From: DASYXW01 sp035934405
Lineage (GTDB): Bacteria; Acidobacteriota; Terriglobia; UBA7540
Direction: 5' to 3'
Length of the DNA: 64,000 bases
Assembly (NCBI GenBank): GCA_035934405.1
Contig: DASYXW010000072.1
Span: 1-64,000, forward strand
The notes beneath the pieces are model-generated. The model worked only from the letters and a program-made list of their open reading frames with translations, was not told where the DNA came from and ran no database searches. Numbering within the stretch: position 1 is the stretch's first letter; each line of letters starts with the position of its first letter. Of the stretch, positions 49,261 to 57,373 are shown piece after piece. The translations under genes were made by a program, and so were the position numbers.

Positions 49261-50424
49261 ATGGTCATGGCGAGAAGCAAGCACGGCGAGCACGGGCAAA
49301 CGGCCAGGGGTTTCACGCTTCTCGAGATGATGGCGAGCCTCGCCATCATCAGCATCATTATGGGCGCCGTATTCCAGGTCATGTTTCAGGCGCAGGAGCG
49401 CTTCCAGGGCAATGGAGTCATCACGGAATCGAATCAGGCCGCGCGGTCGGCGCTGCAGACGATGTCACAGGAGATCAGCCAGGCTGGCTTCAACCCCCAA
49501 TATACCTCCTCCAAGACGTCGAGTTCGGCGGTCGTCCCGAACTCCGCGGCGCAGTGCATCACCCTGAACAGCATTTCGGGCATTAATCCGGGAGACTGGG
49601 TGGCGGTGGACACAGGGTCGCAGCTTGAGACGGTCGAGGTGCTGGCCACCAGCAGCGCCGCGCTCACCGGCGACGCCATCTGTGGCGGCGCCAATCAAAT
49701 CGAAGCGGTTTTCGAACAGTGCCACAACAGCATCACGTCTCCTTGTCCCGCCACCGTTTCGCTCGGCTCTTTCCCGGTGGCGAGCTACAAGTTTCCCTTT
49801 GCCGGCGGTCTTCTGCAGGGCCAGACCGTAAGCTACGGCGGGTCAAACGTCACGGTCTCCAACGACCACATTCTCGCGATGTTTTATGGCGACACGGACA
49901 ATTCCGGCAACGTCTGGTACGTGGTTTACAGTCTGTACAATCCGAGCGCGTCCGGCACGCTGCAGTCGGTGACCATTAACGGCAACTCGTACAATCTTTA
50001 CACCCTGTGGCGTTCGATCACTCAGGTGACGTTCGCCACGGGCTCGACCGTCACCCACGCTTACCCGCTGGTGCAAAACGTGCTCTACCAGCCATTGACC
50101 AACGCCAGCCCGGTGGGCCCCGGCTTGAACGGGGCGGCAGGCCAGCCCATCTTCACTTACAAGTTCACGGACCCGGTCACCATTGTCCCCAGCACGGTCA
50201 GCGTGGTGGGTACCGTCGTCATCAACCTTTGCGTGGCGGTGAACCCGTCGAGTCTGGAAACCGGAGGCGTCGTTCAGTGGTACACGCTGGCCACCCAGAT
50301 CCGGCCCATCAACCTGTGGTCAGCAGTGACCACCAACCAGACTGGCGCCGGTAAATATCTGCCGCCCACGCCGCTGGGGCTGCCGATGGCCTTTCCCGGC
50401 TCGTTGTCAGCGTATTACTTCTAG
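49261..50424 (+). CDS. PilW-type minor pilin
   Basis: About 387 residues from ATG 49261; other candidate starts are GTG 49234 and ATG 49267, and the frame overlaps the end of the pilV-type gene if extended. The leader ends GQTARG before FTLLEMMASLAIISIIMGAVFQVMF (prepilin signal, Glu5). Large C-terminal region with QAARSALQTMSQEISQAGFNPQY (PilW-like helix continuation), many Ser/Thr strands and an IRPINLWSAVTTN segment. Larger than most PilV proteins, as expected for PilW. Confidence 0.83.
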   Translation: MVMARSKHGEHGQTARGFTLLEMMASLAIISIIMGAVFQVMFQAQERFQGNGVITESNQAARSALQTMSQEISQAGFNPQYTSSKTSSSAVVPNSAAQCITLNSISGINPGDWVAVDTGSQLETVEVLATSSAALTGDAICGGANQIEAVFEQCHNSITSPCPATVSLGSFPVASYKFPFAGGLLQGQTVSYGGSNVTVSNDHILAMFYGDTDNSGNVWYVVYSLYNPSASGTLQSVTINGNSYNLYTLWRSITQVTFATGSTVTHAYPLVQNVLYQPLTNASPVGPGLNGAAGQPIFTYKFTDPVTIVPSTVSVVGTVVINLCVAVNPSSLETGGVVQWYTLATQIRPINLWSAVTTNQTGAGKYLPPTPLGLPMAFPGSLSAYYF

Positions 50425-50465
50425 CAGGAAGGCGCCGGCCCAGGGCGCTAGGTGAGGAAAAGAAC

Positions 50466-52196
50466 ATGATCGCACAAGCAAAACGCAGCCGCAATGAACG
50501 AGCGCGAACCGACCGTGGCATAGCGCTGATTCTCGTCATGCTGGCCATCCTGGTACTCTCCGTGATCGCCGCGGGCATCGTGTTCACGGCGCGCTCGGAG
50601 ACGATCGCAAGCTACAACTATCGGCTCGACACGCAGGCGGATTACGTCGCTAAGGCGGGCATTGAGAACACCGTCAACTGGCTCCGCAGCAACCACTACG
50701 CGGCGGTCTCCCAGGCCCAGATGCTGGCGACGACCTACTACAACGTCAGCAAGGAGCCGACGTTCAGCCTGTACAGCAGCAACTCGTCGCCGGTGCAATG
50801 CGTTCTCTGCGGCGCTGCGACCAGCAACGTGCAACTGATCGGCTACGGCAGCGGATCCTCCAGCTACCCCAGCATCACGAACGCCGGCGGCACTGCCGTG
50901 GCCACGGCTTTCTCGAACGATTTGAACGGCGGCGGCAGCGGCGTGCGCGTCACCGGCGACGCCAACCACTCCGGCCTCTTCTATGTGAATGCCTACCTGC
51001 TGAGCTATCAGACGGTGAACAGCAGCTCCCTGACCACCTGCGCCAACGCCAATGGGGCGGTGCCGCCCTGTCCGATGGAAACCTGGCTCGTCACCGCCAA
51101 AGGGATCTGGACCGGAGGCAGCGGCCAGAGCACCGCCATCGCGACGGCCGAAGAGCAAGCCATCGTCCAGCCGGCGTACTCGGCCAGTTTCGGCAATGCC
51201 CTGTACGGCTACTGTTCCGTCTCCATGAGCGGCAGCGCCGGCACCTGCACAGACGCCTTCAATTCGGCCTTGGGTCCTTATGGCGGCGGCAACCCCAGCG
51301 TCGCTTCGGGAGCCTGCGACCAGAATGTAACCAACGTGATCGCCTCGGGCGCCGGGGTGGGCGCCAATGGCTACGTCAGCATGTCATCCAATCCCATTGT
51401 TTCTGGAAACGTCACCATCGGCAACTCCAATCCCAGCCTGATTCCCTCCACTTGCTGCTCCGGTTCTGCTTGTGGAGGGCCGACGTCGGGGAACATACAG
51501 GGTTCGGTCATCACCGGAGCCCCCTACGTCCCTGCCCCAACGGCGCCCACGTTTCCTCCCGGCTTTCCGAGCAGCGCGCCCTCGTACAGCGGCACGTCGA
51601 CCGGGCCTGCGACCTCGGGTGGTGTAACACCTGTCGGCAACGTGACGATCACCCCCGGCAACAGCACCTACACGCAGCCTTGCGCCTCCGGCTCCACTTG
51701 CAACGGCAGCGCTGCCAATCCGTATCTGATTAGCAGCATCTCAGAAAGCGCCAACGGCCAGACCATGACGCTTTACGGCGGAGCGAGCGTCGGCCAGCCC
51801 GTCTATTACGACATCAGCAGCTTGAGCCTCTCCGGGAAGGGCCTGCTTTCGGTGTCCGGCTACGTGGTGCTCAACGTCCAGACTTCTCTCACCCTCACAG
51901 GCAACGGCATCGCCAACGGTCTCACCCAGGCGCCCGAGGCGGTGCAAATCAACTATGCCGGCACCAACGCGGTGAGCATCGGCGGGAACGGCGCCATGTC
52001 CGCCGTGGTCACAGCCCCGAACGCCAGCGTCACCCTCGGCGGCGGCGGCTCGAGCGGCTACATGGTGGGCTCCATCCGCGCGCTCAACGTCTCCGACCAG
52101 GGAGGCTACCCCATACACTATGACATTCAGCTTAACCGGCTGGACGGTACCCTCGGCCAGGCCGTAATGTCTTCATACACCCGCATCAAGCAATGA
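50466..52196 (+). CDS. PilX-type pilus assembly protein, enlarged
   Basis: 576 residues, AGGAAAAG before ATG. The N-terminal helix (GIALILVMLAILVLSVIAAGIVFTARSETIASYNYRLDTQADYVAKAGIENTVNW) is the PilX N-domain layout: a hydrophobic segment without Glu5, then a helix with Ala-Gly-Ile-Glu. The remaining ~480 residues are Gly/Ser/Asn-rich and beta-like, far longer than typical PilX (~200). Several Cys pairs (CVLCG, CCSGSACGG) may form disulphides. Last of the four minor pilin genes; no pilY1, pilE or major pilin gene follows. Confidence 0.8.
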   Translation: MIAQAKRSRNERARTDRGIALILVMLAILVLSVIAAGIVFTARSETIASYNYRLDTQADYVAKAGIENTVNWLRSNHYAAVSQAQMLATTYYNVSKEPTFSLYSSNSSPVQCVLCGAATSNVQLIGYGSGSSSYPSITNAGGTAVATAFSNDLNGGGSGVRVTGDANHSGLFYVNAYLLSYQTVNSSSLTTCANANGAVPPCPMETWLVTAKGIWTGGSGQSTAIATAEEQAIVQPAYSASFGNALYGYCSVSMSGSAGTCTDAFNSALGPYGGGNPSVASGACDQNVTNVIASGAGVGANGYVSMSSNPIVSGNVTIGNSNPSLIPSTCCSGSACGGPTSGNIQGSVITGAPYVPAPTAPTFPPGFPSSAPSYSGTSTGPATSGGVTPVGNVTITPGNSTYTQPCASGSTCNGSAANPYLISSISESANGQTMTLYGGASVGQPVYYDISSLSLSGKGLLSVSGYVVLNVQTSLTLTGNGIANGLTQAPEAVQINYAGTNAVSIGGNGAMSAVVTAPNASVTLGGGGSSGYMVGSIRALNVSDQGGYPIHYDIQLNRLDGTLGQAVMSSYTRIKQ

Positions 52197-52232
52197 GGGG
52201 TAGCGACTGCTTGGTTTTGCCTGTCGCAACAG

Positions 52233-52277
52233 GGAGTGAGAAACGGCCACTGACGTGGCGTGGTTGCTTCTCGCTCC
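52233..52277. terminator. Long imperfect hairpin between convergent pilin and mla genes
   Basis: Stem segments GGAG/CTCC, GAGAA/TTCTC and GCCAC/GTGGC with a TGAC loop, 37 bases after the pilX-type stop and 10 bases from the mlaD stop. Placed correctly for a two-way terminator. Confidence 0.55.
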
Positions 52278-52286
52278 GTGCTCGGC

Positions 52287-53366
52287 TCAGAAGACGTGCA
52301 AATGAAGGGTCAGATACTTCCTCGGATTTTTCCTGAACTCGGTCAAGAATTCTTTCAGTGACTCGCTGCTCGAGCTCAGGTTGTTGTAAAGCGTGGGATC
52401 GGTCGAGAGCTTGCCGAGCGACCCTTCCCCTTTATCCATGCGGGCGGTGATCGAATCCACGTGCTCCACGGTCGAGTTCAAGCGCGTGTAAAGCCGGTCG
52501 TCGGTCACGAGCTTTCCCAGCGTCCCCTGCCCCTTGTTGATGTTATCCACCATGGCGTTGGCCTTCGTCACCACATCTTTCAACTGGTTGTACAGCGCCG
52601 GGTCGCTCATCAACCTGCCTACCGTGCCATTGCCGTTCTGGATTTGGTCCATTACCTTGTTGAGACGGTCCACGGTGGCGACGGTCTTGTCATATACGGT
52701 CGGGTCCACCAGGAACTTGCCGATGGTGCCCTTGCCGCTCTGCACCTGCGCCACCAGCGTCTGCACCGAGCCGACCGCCGCATCCATGCGCTTGTACAGC
52801 GTGTCATCGTAGAGCAGTTCGCCGAGCGTTCCCTGTCCCGACGTGATCTGGTTGCCGATGTCGTTGAGTTTGGCGCTCAACACGCGCAGGTTCGAAATCA
52901 CGTCGTTGGCGTTCTGGACAATCTGCTTGATGTCCTGCTCCTGGCGGCTCTGCATCACACCGCCATCGGCGAGCGCCGCTTGAGTGGGGTTGCCCCGCGA
53001 GATATCCACGTAAGCCTCGCCCAGCAGGCCGGCGGTGGCGACGTCGGCCACGGAGTCGGCGCGGATCTCCTGCTGGTACTGGCGCTCGATCTTCATCACC
53101 ACTTCCACGGCGCGGCTCGGGTCCCGGTTGAATTCCGAGATTCGGATTTTCGAGACGTTCCCGCACGGAATGCCCGCCAGTTGTACCTGCGCGCCCTGGC
53201 GCAATCCTCCTGCCGTCGCGAAATAAGCCCGCAAAGTGTACTTGCGGGTCAGAAAGCCCGTCTGGCCGCTGATGAGAAAGATGCCGACGGCGAGCACAAT
53301 CAGGGCTGCCGCGACCATAACACCAACTCGAAGCTGCGCCCACTTGACTTCTTTGCGTTGAGGCAT
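52287..53366 (-). CDS. mlaD: MlaD-family (MCE) lipid-transport protein
   Basis: 359 residues. One membrane anchor (VGVMVAAALIVLAVGIFLISG, ~14-34), an MCE domain (~36-120: KYTLRAYFATAGGLRQGAQVQLAGIPCGNVSKI, then GLLGEAYVDISRG), and a long helical tail made of five ~40-residue repeats with the core GTxGxLxxDPxLYxxL (QGTLGELLYDDTLYKRM, KGTIGKFLVDPTVYDKT and so on). It would form the periplasmic hexamer of an inner-membrane phospholipid transporter. Last gene of the run mlaE-mlaF-mlaD on the minus strand. Confidence 0.88.
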   Translation of the reverse strand: MPQRKEVKWAQLRVGVMVAAALIVLAVGIFLISGQTGFLTRKYTLRAYFATAGGLRQGAQVQLAGIPCGNVSKIRISEFNRDPSRAVEVVMKIERQYQQEIRADSVADVATAGLLGEAYVDISRGNPTQAALADGGVMQSRQEQDIKQIVQNANDVISNLRVLSAKLNDIGNQITSGQGTLGELLYDDTLYKRMDAAVGSVQTLVAQVQSGKGTIGKFLVDPTVYDKTVATVDRLNKVMDQIQNGNGTVGRLMSDPALYNQLKDVVTKANAMVDNINKGQGTLGKLVTDDRLYTRLNSTVEHVDSITARMDKGEGSLGKLSTDPTLYNNLSSSSESLKEFLTEFRKNPRKYLTLHLHVF

Positions 53367-53396
53367 GCTCTCCTCCTGTCTTCTGAACCTTGCTGC

Positions 53397-54233
53397 TCAC
53401 GCCAGGAACTTCCTCAGATACGGATCATCCGCCTGCCGCAACTCGTCCTGGCTTCCTTCAAAAAACACTCCGCCGTCCCGCAGCACGAGGAAATGGGTGG
53501 CCGGGCGGTCGCCGCCGTTCGCCGGCACGGGAACCAGCGACTGCTTCTCCGTCGAATACTCGAAATTGGCGAGCAGGAAGGCGTCCTGCAAGCGATGCGT
53601 CACCACGATGGAGGTAACATGTTGCGCATCCCGCAGCTTCGTAATCAGCAGGTTGATCGTCTGTGAGGTGACAGGGTCAAGGCCGCCGGTCGGGGAGTCG
53701 TAGAGCATGATCGTGGGTTCGCTGGCGATGGCGCGGGCGATCGAGACGCGCCGGCGCATGCCGCCCGAGAGTTCAGCAGGCATCTTGTCGATCACCTGGT
53801 CGAGATCAACAAACCCCAGCACCTCCCGCGCGCGCTGCTCCATCTTCACCTCGTTGGTTTCGCCTTCCTCGCGCAGCCGGTAGGAGACGTTTTCGTAGAC
53901 GGAGAGCGAGTCAAAGAGCGCGCCTTCCTGGAAAACGATTCCCATCCGTTTGCGGAAGGTGTTGAGATGTTCTTCGGGGAGCGGAACAATATCCTCACCC
54001 TCGATCAGAATCTCGCCCGAGTCGGGTTTCAAGAGGCCGAGCATCAGCTTCAAGAGTACTGATTTGCCCGAGCCGGTGACCCCGAGCAGAATCAAGGTCC
54101 CGCCCGCCGCCACCTTGAACGACACGTCCCCGAGCACCTGCTTCTCGTCGAAGCTGAGGGACACTCCACGCAGTTCAATGGCAGCGGAAGGTAGGTGGTA
54201 GGCAGCAGGTGGTAGGTGGGGAGATGCTGCCAA
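53397..54233 (-). CDS. mlaF: MlaF-family ABC ATPase
   Basis: 278 residues. Walker A GVTGSGKSVLLKLMLGLLKPD, Q-loop VFQEGALFDSLSVYENV, signature AELSGGMRRRVSIARAI, Walker B TIMLYDSPTGGLDPVTSQ (unusual DSPT where most have DEPT), H-loop IVVTHRLQDAF. The only start codon upstream of the domain is ATG 54233; the first ~17 residues are coded by a 7-bp repeat array, so the natural start may have been displaced. Partner of MlaE and MlaD genes on either side. Confidence 0.87.
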   Translation of the reverse strand: MAASPHLPPAAYHLPSAAIELRGVSLSFDEKQVLGDVSFKVAAGGTLILLGVTGSGKSVLLKLMLGLLKPDSGEILIEGEDIVPLPEEHLNTFRKRMGIVFQEGALFDSLSVYENVSYRLREEGETNEVKMEQRAREVLGFVDLDQVIDKMPAELSGGMRRRVSIARAIASEPTIMLYDSPTGGLDPVTSQTINLLITKLRDAQHVTSIVVTHRLQDAFLLANFEYSTEKQSLVPVPANGGDRPATHFLVLRDGGVFFEGSQDELRQADDPYLRKFLA

Positions 54234-54662
54234 CTCAACCTCTCACTGACCGGATCAGCCCTGTCAACATGCGGCCCACTCGCCCTGACTGCTCAGACAT
54301 AGACGTGAAGTCGAGCGCGTACTGGAGATCCCGGCAAAGTATAAAGTAGTAGCGTAGCTCTTCCAGTGAGCCCTGCGCAATGTTGTAGAAGCGTACCTTG
54401 TCGGCGCGACCGAGACGTTTGAATTCCTCCGCGATATTGGCAGGAACTGAGACGGCCGCTCGGCGCATCTGGGGAACCAATCCGTACTTCTCACGGAAGG
54501 GAGAGGCGCAGTGAGATGATAAACACCAAGCACCAGTTTGTGAGCCTCCTGCCAAACCTCCAGTTGCTCGAATCCCTCGAGGCTCATCTCTCAGCGTTCG
54601 ATCCGCCACCGTCTCCGAAGCAGGTCCCGCCTACCATCTGCCACCTACCATCTGCCGTCTTG
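54183..54662. mobile_element. Second IVS-like cassette: broken four-helix-bundle gene between inverted 7-bp arrays
   Basis: Left array at 54190-54220 (units GGTAGGT, GGTAGGC, AGCAGGT, GGTAGGT) and right array at 54630-54657 (CCTACCA, TCTGCCA, CCTACCA, TCTGCCG) are inverted relative to each other. For instance CAGGTGGTAGGTGG at 54206-54219 matches the complement of 54641-54654 at 13 of 14 bases. Between them is only the four-helix-bundle gene. It lies exactly between mlaE and mlaF: the right array begins 3 bp from the mlaE stop, the left one codes the start of mlaF. Same plan as 218-670 with unrelated array sequence. Confidence 0.55.
54235..54587 (-). pseudogene. Frameshifted four-helix-bundle protein gene
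   Basis: ATG 54587 opens MSLEGFEQLEVWQEAHKLVLGVYHLTAPLP, the usual N-terminus of the S23/TIGR02436 family. The expected continuation EKYGLVPQMRRAAVSVPANIAEEFKRLGRADKVRFYNIAQGSLEELRYYFILCRDLQY is present but in another reading frame (the one ending at 54235). One missing base near 54490-54500, in the codons for FP-RE-KYGL, would restore a ~118-residue protein. It is either a decayed gene or a sequencing/assembly error. Lies between mlaE and mlaF, co-directional, inside inverted repeat arrays. Confidence 0.8.
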
Positions 54663-54664
54663 AC

Positions 54665-55426
54665 CTACGCAAATCCAATCCCGATCAAGAACTGGGTGAT
54701 AAAGAAGTCGAGCACCAGAATCAGCACCGAAGTCACCACCACCGCTTGAGTGGTCGCGCGGCCCACGCCCTCGGTGCCGCCGCTCGTATGCAGACCACAG
54801 TAGCAACCGACCAGCGCGATGACGATGGCGAAGCAGACAGGCTTGATGAGCCCTTGCGTCACGTCGCGATAGTCGAGCGCCTGGTACGCCGGACTCCAGT
54901 ACTCCGTGCTGGTCAGGTGCACCACGGTGGCGGCGATAAAGTAGCCGCCGATCAGGGCAATAAAGTCGGCAAGAATGGTGAGCAGCGGGAGGGTGAAAAG
55001 CGTGGCGTAAAGCCGCGGCGTCACCAGCTTCCGCTCCGGGTCTGTGCCCATGGCGCGCAGCGCGTCCACCTGCTCGCTCACCAGCATCGAGCCGATTTCA
55101 GAGGCGATCCCCGAGGCGTTGCGCCCCGCCACCACAAGCCCCGTCAGCACCGGCCCGAGCTCCAGCACCACCGAGAGCGCCACGCCCTGCCCCAGCAAAC
55201 CCGTCTCGCCGAAACGGCTCAGCGTGCGATACGCCTGGAGGGCCAGCACGCCGCCCGTAAACAAGCCCGTCAGCAGAACGATAGGAAGCGACCCGAACCC
55301 GATCACGTCCATCTGGATCAGAAGGTCCGTTACGTAGCGAGGCGGCGAGAACAGGCCCCGCAAGGCGTGCACGAGAAGGTAGCTGGCTTCCTGGATCGCC
55401 AACACCCGACGCTTGAGAAAGTTCAA
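54665..55426 (-). CDS. mlaE: MlaE-family ABC permease
   Basis: 253 residues with about five or six membrane helices. Family landmarks: FGSLPIVLLTGLFTGGVLALQAYRTL, GLLGQGVALSVVLELGPVLTGLVVAGRNASGIASEIGSMLVSEQVDALRAMGTDP (the EQ loop/coupling region), and ATTQAVVVTSVLILVLDFFITQFL at the end. Inner-membrane subunit of the phospholipid transporter. Separated from mlaF by the four-helix-bundle cassette, and from the pseudouridine synthase gene upstream by about 100 bp. Confidence 0.93.
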   Translation of the reverse strand: MNFLKRRVLAIQEASYLLVHALRGLFSPPRYVTDLLIQMDVIGFGSLPIVLLTGLFTGGVLALQAYRTLSRFGETGLLGQGVALSVVLELGPVLTGLVVAGRNASGIASEIGSMLVSEQVDALRAMGTDPERKLVTPRLYATLFTLPLLTILADFIALIGGYFIAATVVHLTSTEYWSPAYQALDYRDVTQGLIKPVCFAIVIALVGCYCGLHTSGGTEGVGRATTQAVVVTSVLILVLDFFITQFLIGIGFA

Positions 55427-55527
55427 AAAGCCCCCTGGATGAGCCGGGATTCCTCAACGTTCTTAGATGATGCAGCGCTCCCCACGGCGAATGTAGCGAG
55501 CAGAAACCCTTTCGTCAAGCCGGGTCG

Positions 55528-56301
55528 TCAGGCCGAGGACGTTCGCGTGGCGCGGCGAAACGAAAAGCTCCGGATCGCCCCGACCTCGGCTGGCGCGAGC
55601 GTCCTCGATCGCCCGACCTCCAGGCCTTCCATCGTCAGCGGGCCAATCCGCGTCCGCACCAGCTTCAGCACCTTGAAGCCCACCGCTTCGACCATCCGCC
55701 GCACCTCACGATTCTTGCCTTCGGTCAAGACGACCTCAAGCCAAGTGTGCTTGCCGCGGTCTTCCAAGCGGCGCACGCTTAAAGGCTGAGCGCGGTCACC
55801 GCGCTTCATCTCCACGCCGGCGTTCAGTTGCGCCACGATTTCATCGCTCACAAGACCGCTGGCTTTCACGAGATATGTTTTCGGCACTCGGGACCCGGGG
55901 CTGGTCACAAAATCGGCGAACTCCGTATCGTTGGTCATCAGGAGTAATCCCGAAGTGTCTTTGTCGAGCCGGCCGACGGGAGCGAGCCAGCGCCCTTCGC
56001 GGTCCATCGAATCGCGGCCCAGGCAGTCATACACGGTCTTGCGGCCCTGGGGATCGCCGTGGCTGGTCATCACTCCCTTGGGTTTATAGAAAAGCAGGTA
56101 GACCTTGCGGGCCGGCTTCAGCTTCTCCCCATCGAGCTGGATGACGTCCTCGCCGGGCCGCACCCAGCACTCCGGATCGCGCGAGATGCGGCCGTTCACC
56201 TTCACCCGACCGAGCGCGACCGCCTTCCGTGCCGTTGTGCGTGACGCCACACCGTAGCGCGAGAGGACGCGGTCGAGTGTCATGGCAGGCTTCGATTTCA
56301 T
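55528..56301 (-). CDS. RsuA/RluB-family rRNA pseudouridine synthase
   Basis: 257 residues. An N-terminal S4 RNA-binding domain (LDRVLSRYGVASRTTARKAVALGRVKVNG) is followed by the catalytic domain: YLLFYKPKGVMTS, APVGRLDKDTSGLLLMTND with the catalytic Asp, KTYLVKASG and the late GKNREVRRMVEAVGFKVLKLVRTRIG. It modifies uridines in rRNA; RluB (23S), RluE/F or RsuA (16S) cannot be separated by eye. Start ATG 56301 (56283 possible). Encoded between two mla-type genes on the same strand, probably by chance. Confidence 0.92.
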   Translation of the reverse strand: MKSKPAMTLDRVLSRYGVASRTTARKAVALGRVKVNGRISRDPECWVRPGEDVIQLDGEKLKPARKVYLLFYKPKGVMTSHGDPQGRKTVYDCLGRDSMDREGRWLAPVGRLDKDTSGLLLMTNDTEFADFVTSPGSRVPKTYLVKASGLVSDEIVAQLNAGVEMKRGDRAQPLSVRRLEDRGKHTWLEVVLTEGKNREVRRMVEAVGFKVLKLVRTRIGPLTMEGLEVGRSRTLAPAEVGAIRSFSFRRATRTSSA

Positions 56302-56312
56302 CAGTCAAGAAA

Positions 56313-56470
56313 AGGAGTCAGGAGCCAGGAGTCAGAAGTCCAAAGAGAATTGAGCCATCGGGCGATTGAGTCATCGAGCAATTGGAACCCTAGGTTCTCT
56401 CAATGGCTCAATGGCCCGATGACTCAATGACTCAATTCGTTCTGGCTCCTCGCTTCTCACTTCTCGCTTC
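56313..56470. repeat. Facing 7/8-bp arrays forming a long imperfect hairpin, no gene inside
   Basis: Left arm: 7-bp units (GGAGTCA, GGAGCCA, GGAGTCA) then 8-bp units (ATTGAGCC, ATCGGGCG, ATTGAGTC, ATCGAGCA). Centre: GAACC-CTA-GGTTC (56385-56397). Right arm: the complementary 8-bp units (CAATGGCT, CAATGGCC, CGATGACT, CAATGACT) then TGGCTCC, TCGCTTC, TCACTTC, TCGCTTC. Matching blocks include GAATTGAG/CTCAATTC and AGGAGCCA/TGGCTCCT. The right end codes the last residues of the downstream mlaF-like gene. Confidence 0.75.
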
Positions 56471-57311
56471 CAGCTTTCAAGAACGTCGCTTCGTCCAGAT
56501 AAATGAACGCCTGCACGAGTGGCTCCTCGCATTCATTCATCTCCTGCGGTGTGCCGAAGAAGGCCACCTTTCCGTCAACCAAGAAGACAATGCGGTCAGC
56601 CAGCTTCCGTGCCAGCTTCACGTCGTGCGTCACCACCACCGACGTCAGCCCCGTCTTGCGCTTGAGCTTCAGAATCAAGTCGCCGAGAGTCGCGGCCATC
56701 AGCGGGTCAACCATCGTGGTCGGCTCGTCGTAGAGAATCGCTTCCGGTTTGGCGGCCAGCGCCCGTGCGATGGCCACCGACCGCTTCATGCCCGTTGAAA
56801 GATCCGAAGGCATCAGCTCGCGCGCCTCCGTCAATTCCACCAAACCCAGGAGTTCGTCCACCATGGCCTGAACCTCCTCCTCGCTCATCACGTTCTCATG
56901 CGCGCCGCGCTCCCGCACCGCCTGTTCCCTCAGGGGGTAGGCCACGTTCTCGGCCACGGTCAGCGAGTCAAAAAGAGCCCCGGACTGGAACACCATGGTG
57001 ACACAGCGGTGGATCTTCAGCAGTTCCGCTTCCGCCAGTTGCGACACCTCTTCGCCCGCCACCCACACTTCGCCCTGGTCGGGCTTGAGAAAGCCCATGA
57101 TGTGCTTCAGGGTAACGCTCTTGCCTACACCGCTCTTGCCGAGCACGGCCACCATCTCGCCGCGGCGGACTTCGAAGCTCACGTCATCGAGCACCGGCTG
57201 GTCAGAGAAGGACTTGTATACGTGGCTGAACTTGATGAATGGTTCGCCGTCGTCGGCGGCTGGTGGAAGACTGTCGGTCGCGGGCGCCATAACATCCCGG
57301 TTCACGGTCAT
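56457..57311 (-). CDS. Second MlaF-family ABC ATPase
   Basis: About 284 residues from ATG 57311 (GGTGA just upstream; 57290 also possible). The open frame extends to 57515 but that part lies over the bactofilin gene in another frame and has no family likeness. Motifs: IKFSHVYKSFSDQPVLDDVSFEV, Walker A GKSGVGKSVTLKHIMGFLKPD, VFQSGALFDSLTVAENVAYPL, DLSTGMKRSVAIARAL (signature), AILYDEPTTMVDPLMA, VVTHDVKLARKLADRI. It keeps the canonical DEPT that the other MlaF lacks. No permease or MCE gene of its own adjoins; it might serve the MlaE nearby. Its last codons are in a repeat arm. Confidence 0.88.
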   Translation of the reverse strand: MTVNRDVMAPATDSLPPAADDGEPFIKFSHVYKSFSDQPVLDDVSFEVRRGEMVAVLGKSGVGKSVTLKHIMGFLKPDQGEVWVAGEEVSQLAEAELLKIHRCVTMVFQSGALFDSLTVAENVAYPLREQAVRERGAHENVMSEEEVQAMVDELLGLVELTEARELMPSDLSTGMKRSVAIARALAAKPEAILYDEPTTMVDPLMAATLGDLILKLKRKTGLTSVVVTHDVKLARKLADRIVFLVDGKVAFFGTPQEMNECEEPLVQAFIYLDEATFLKAGSEK

Positions 57312-57373
57312 AAGGTCACCGGCTGTTGAAGAGGAGCATAAGCCGCCGAAGAGCAGGGGGAGGCGGCATTCGA

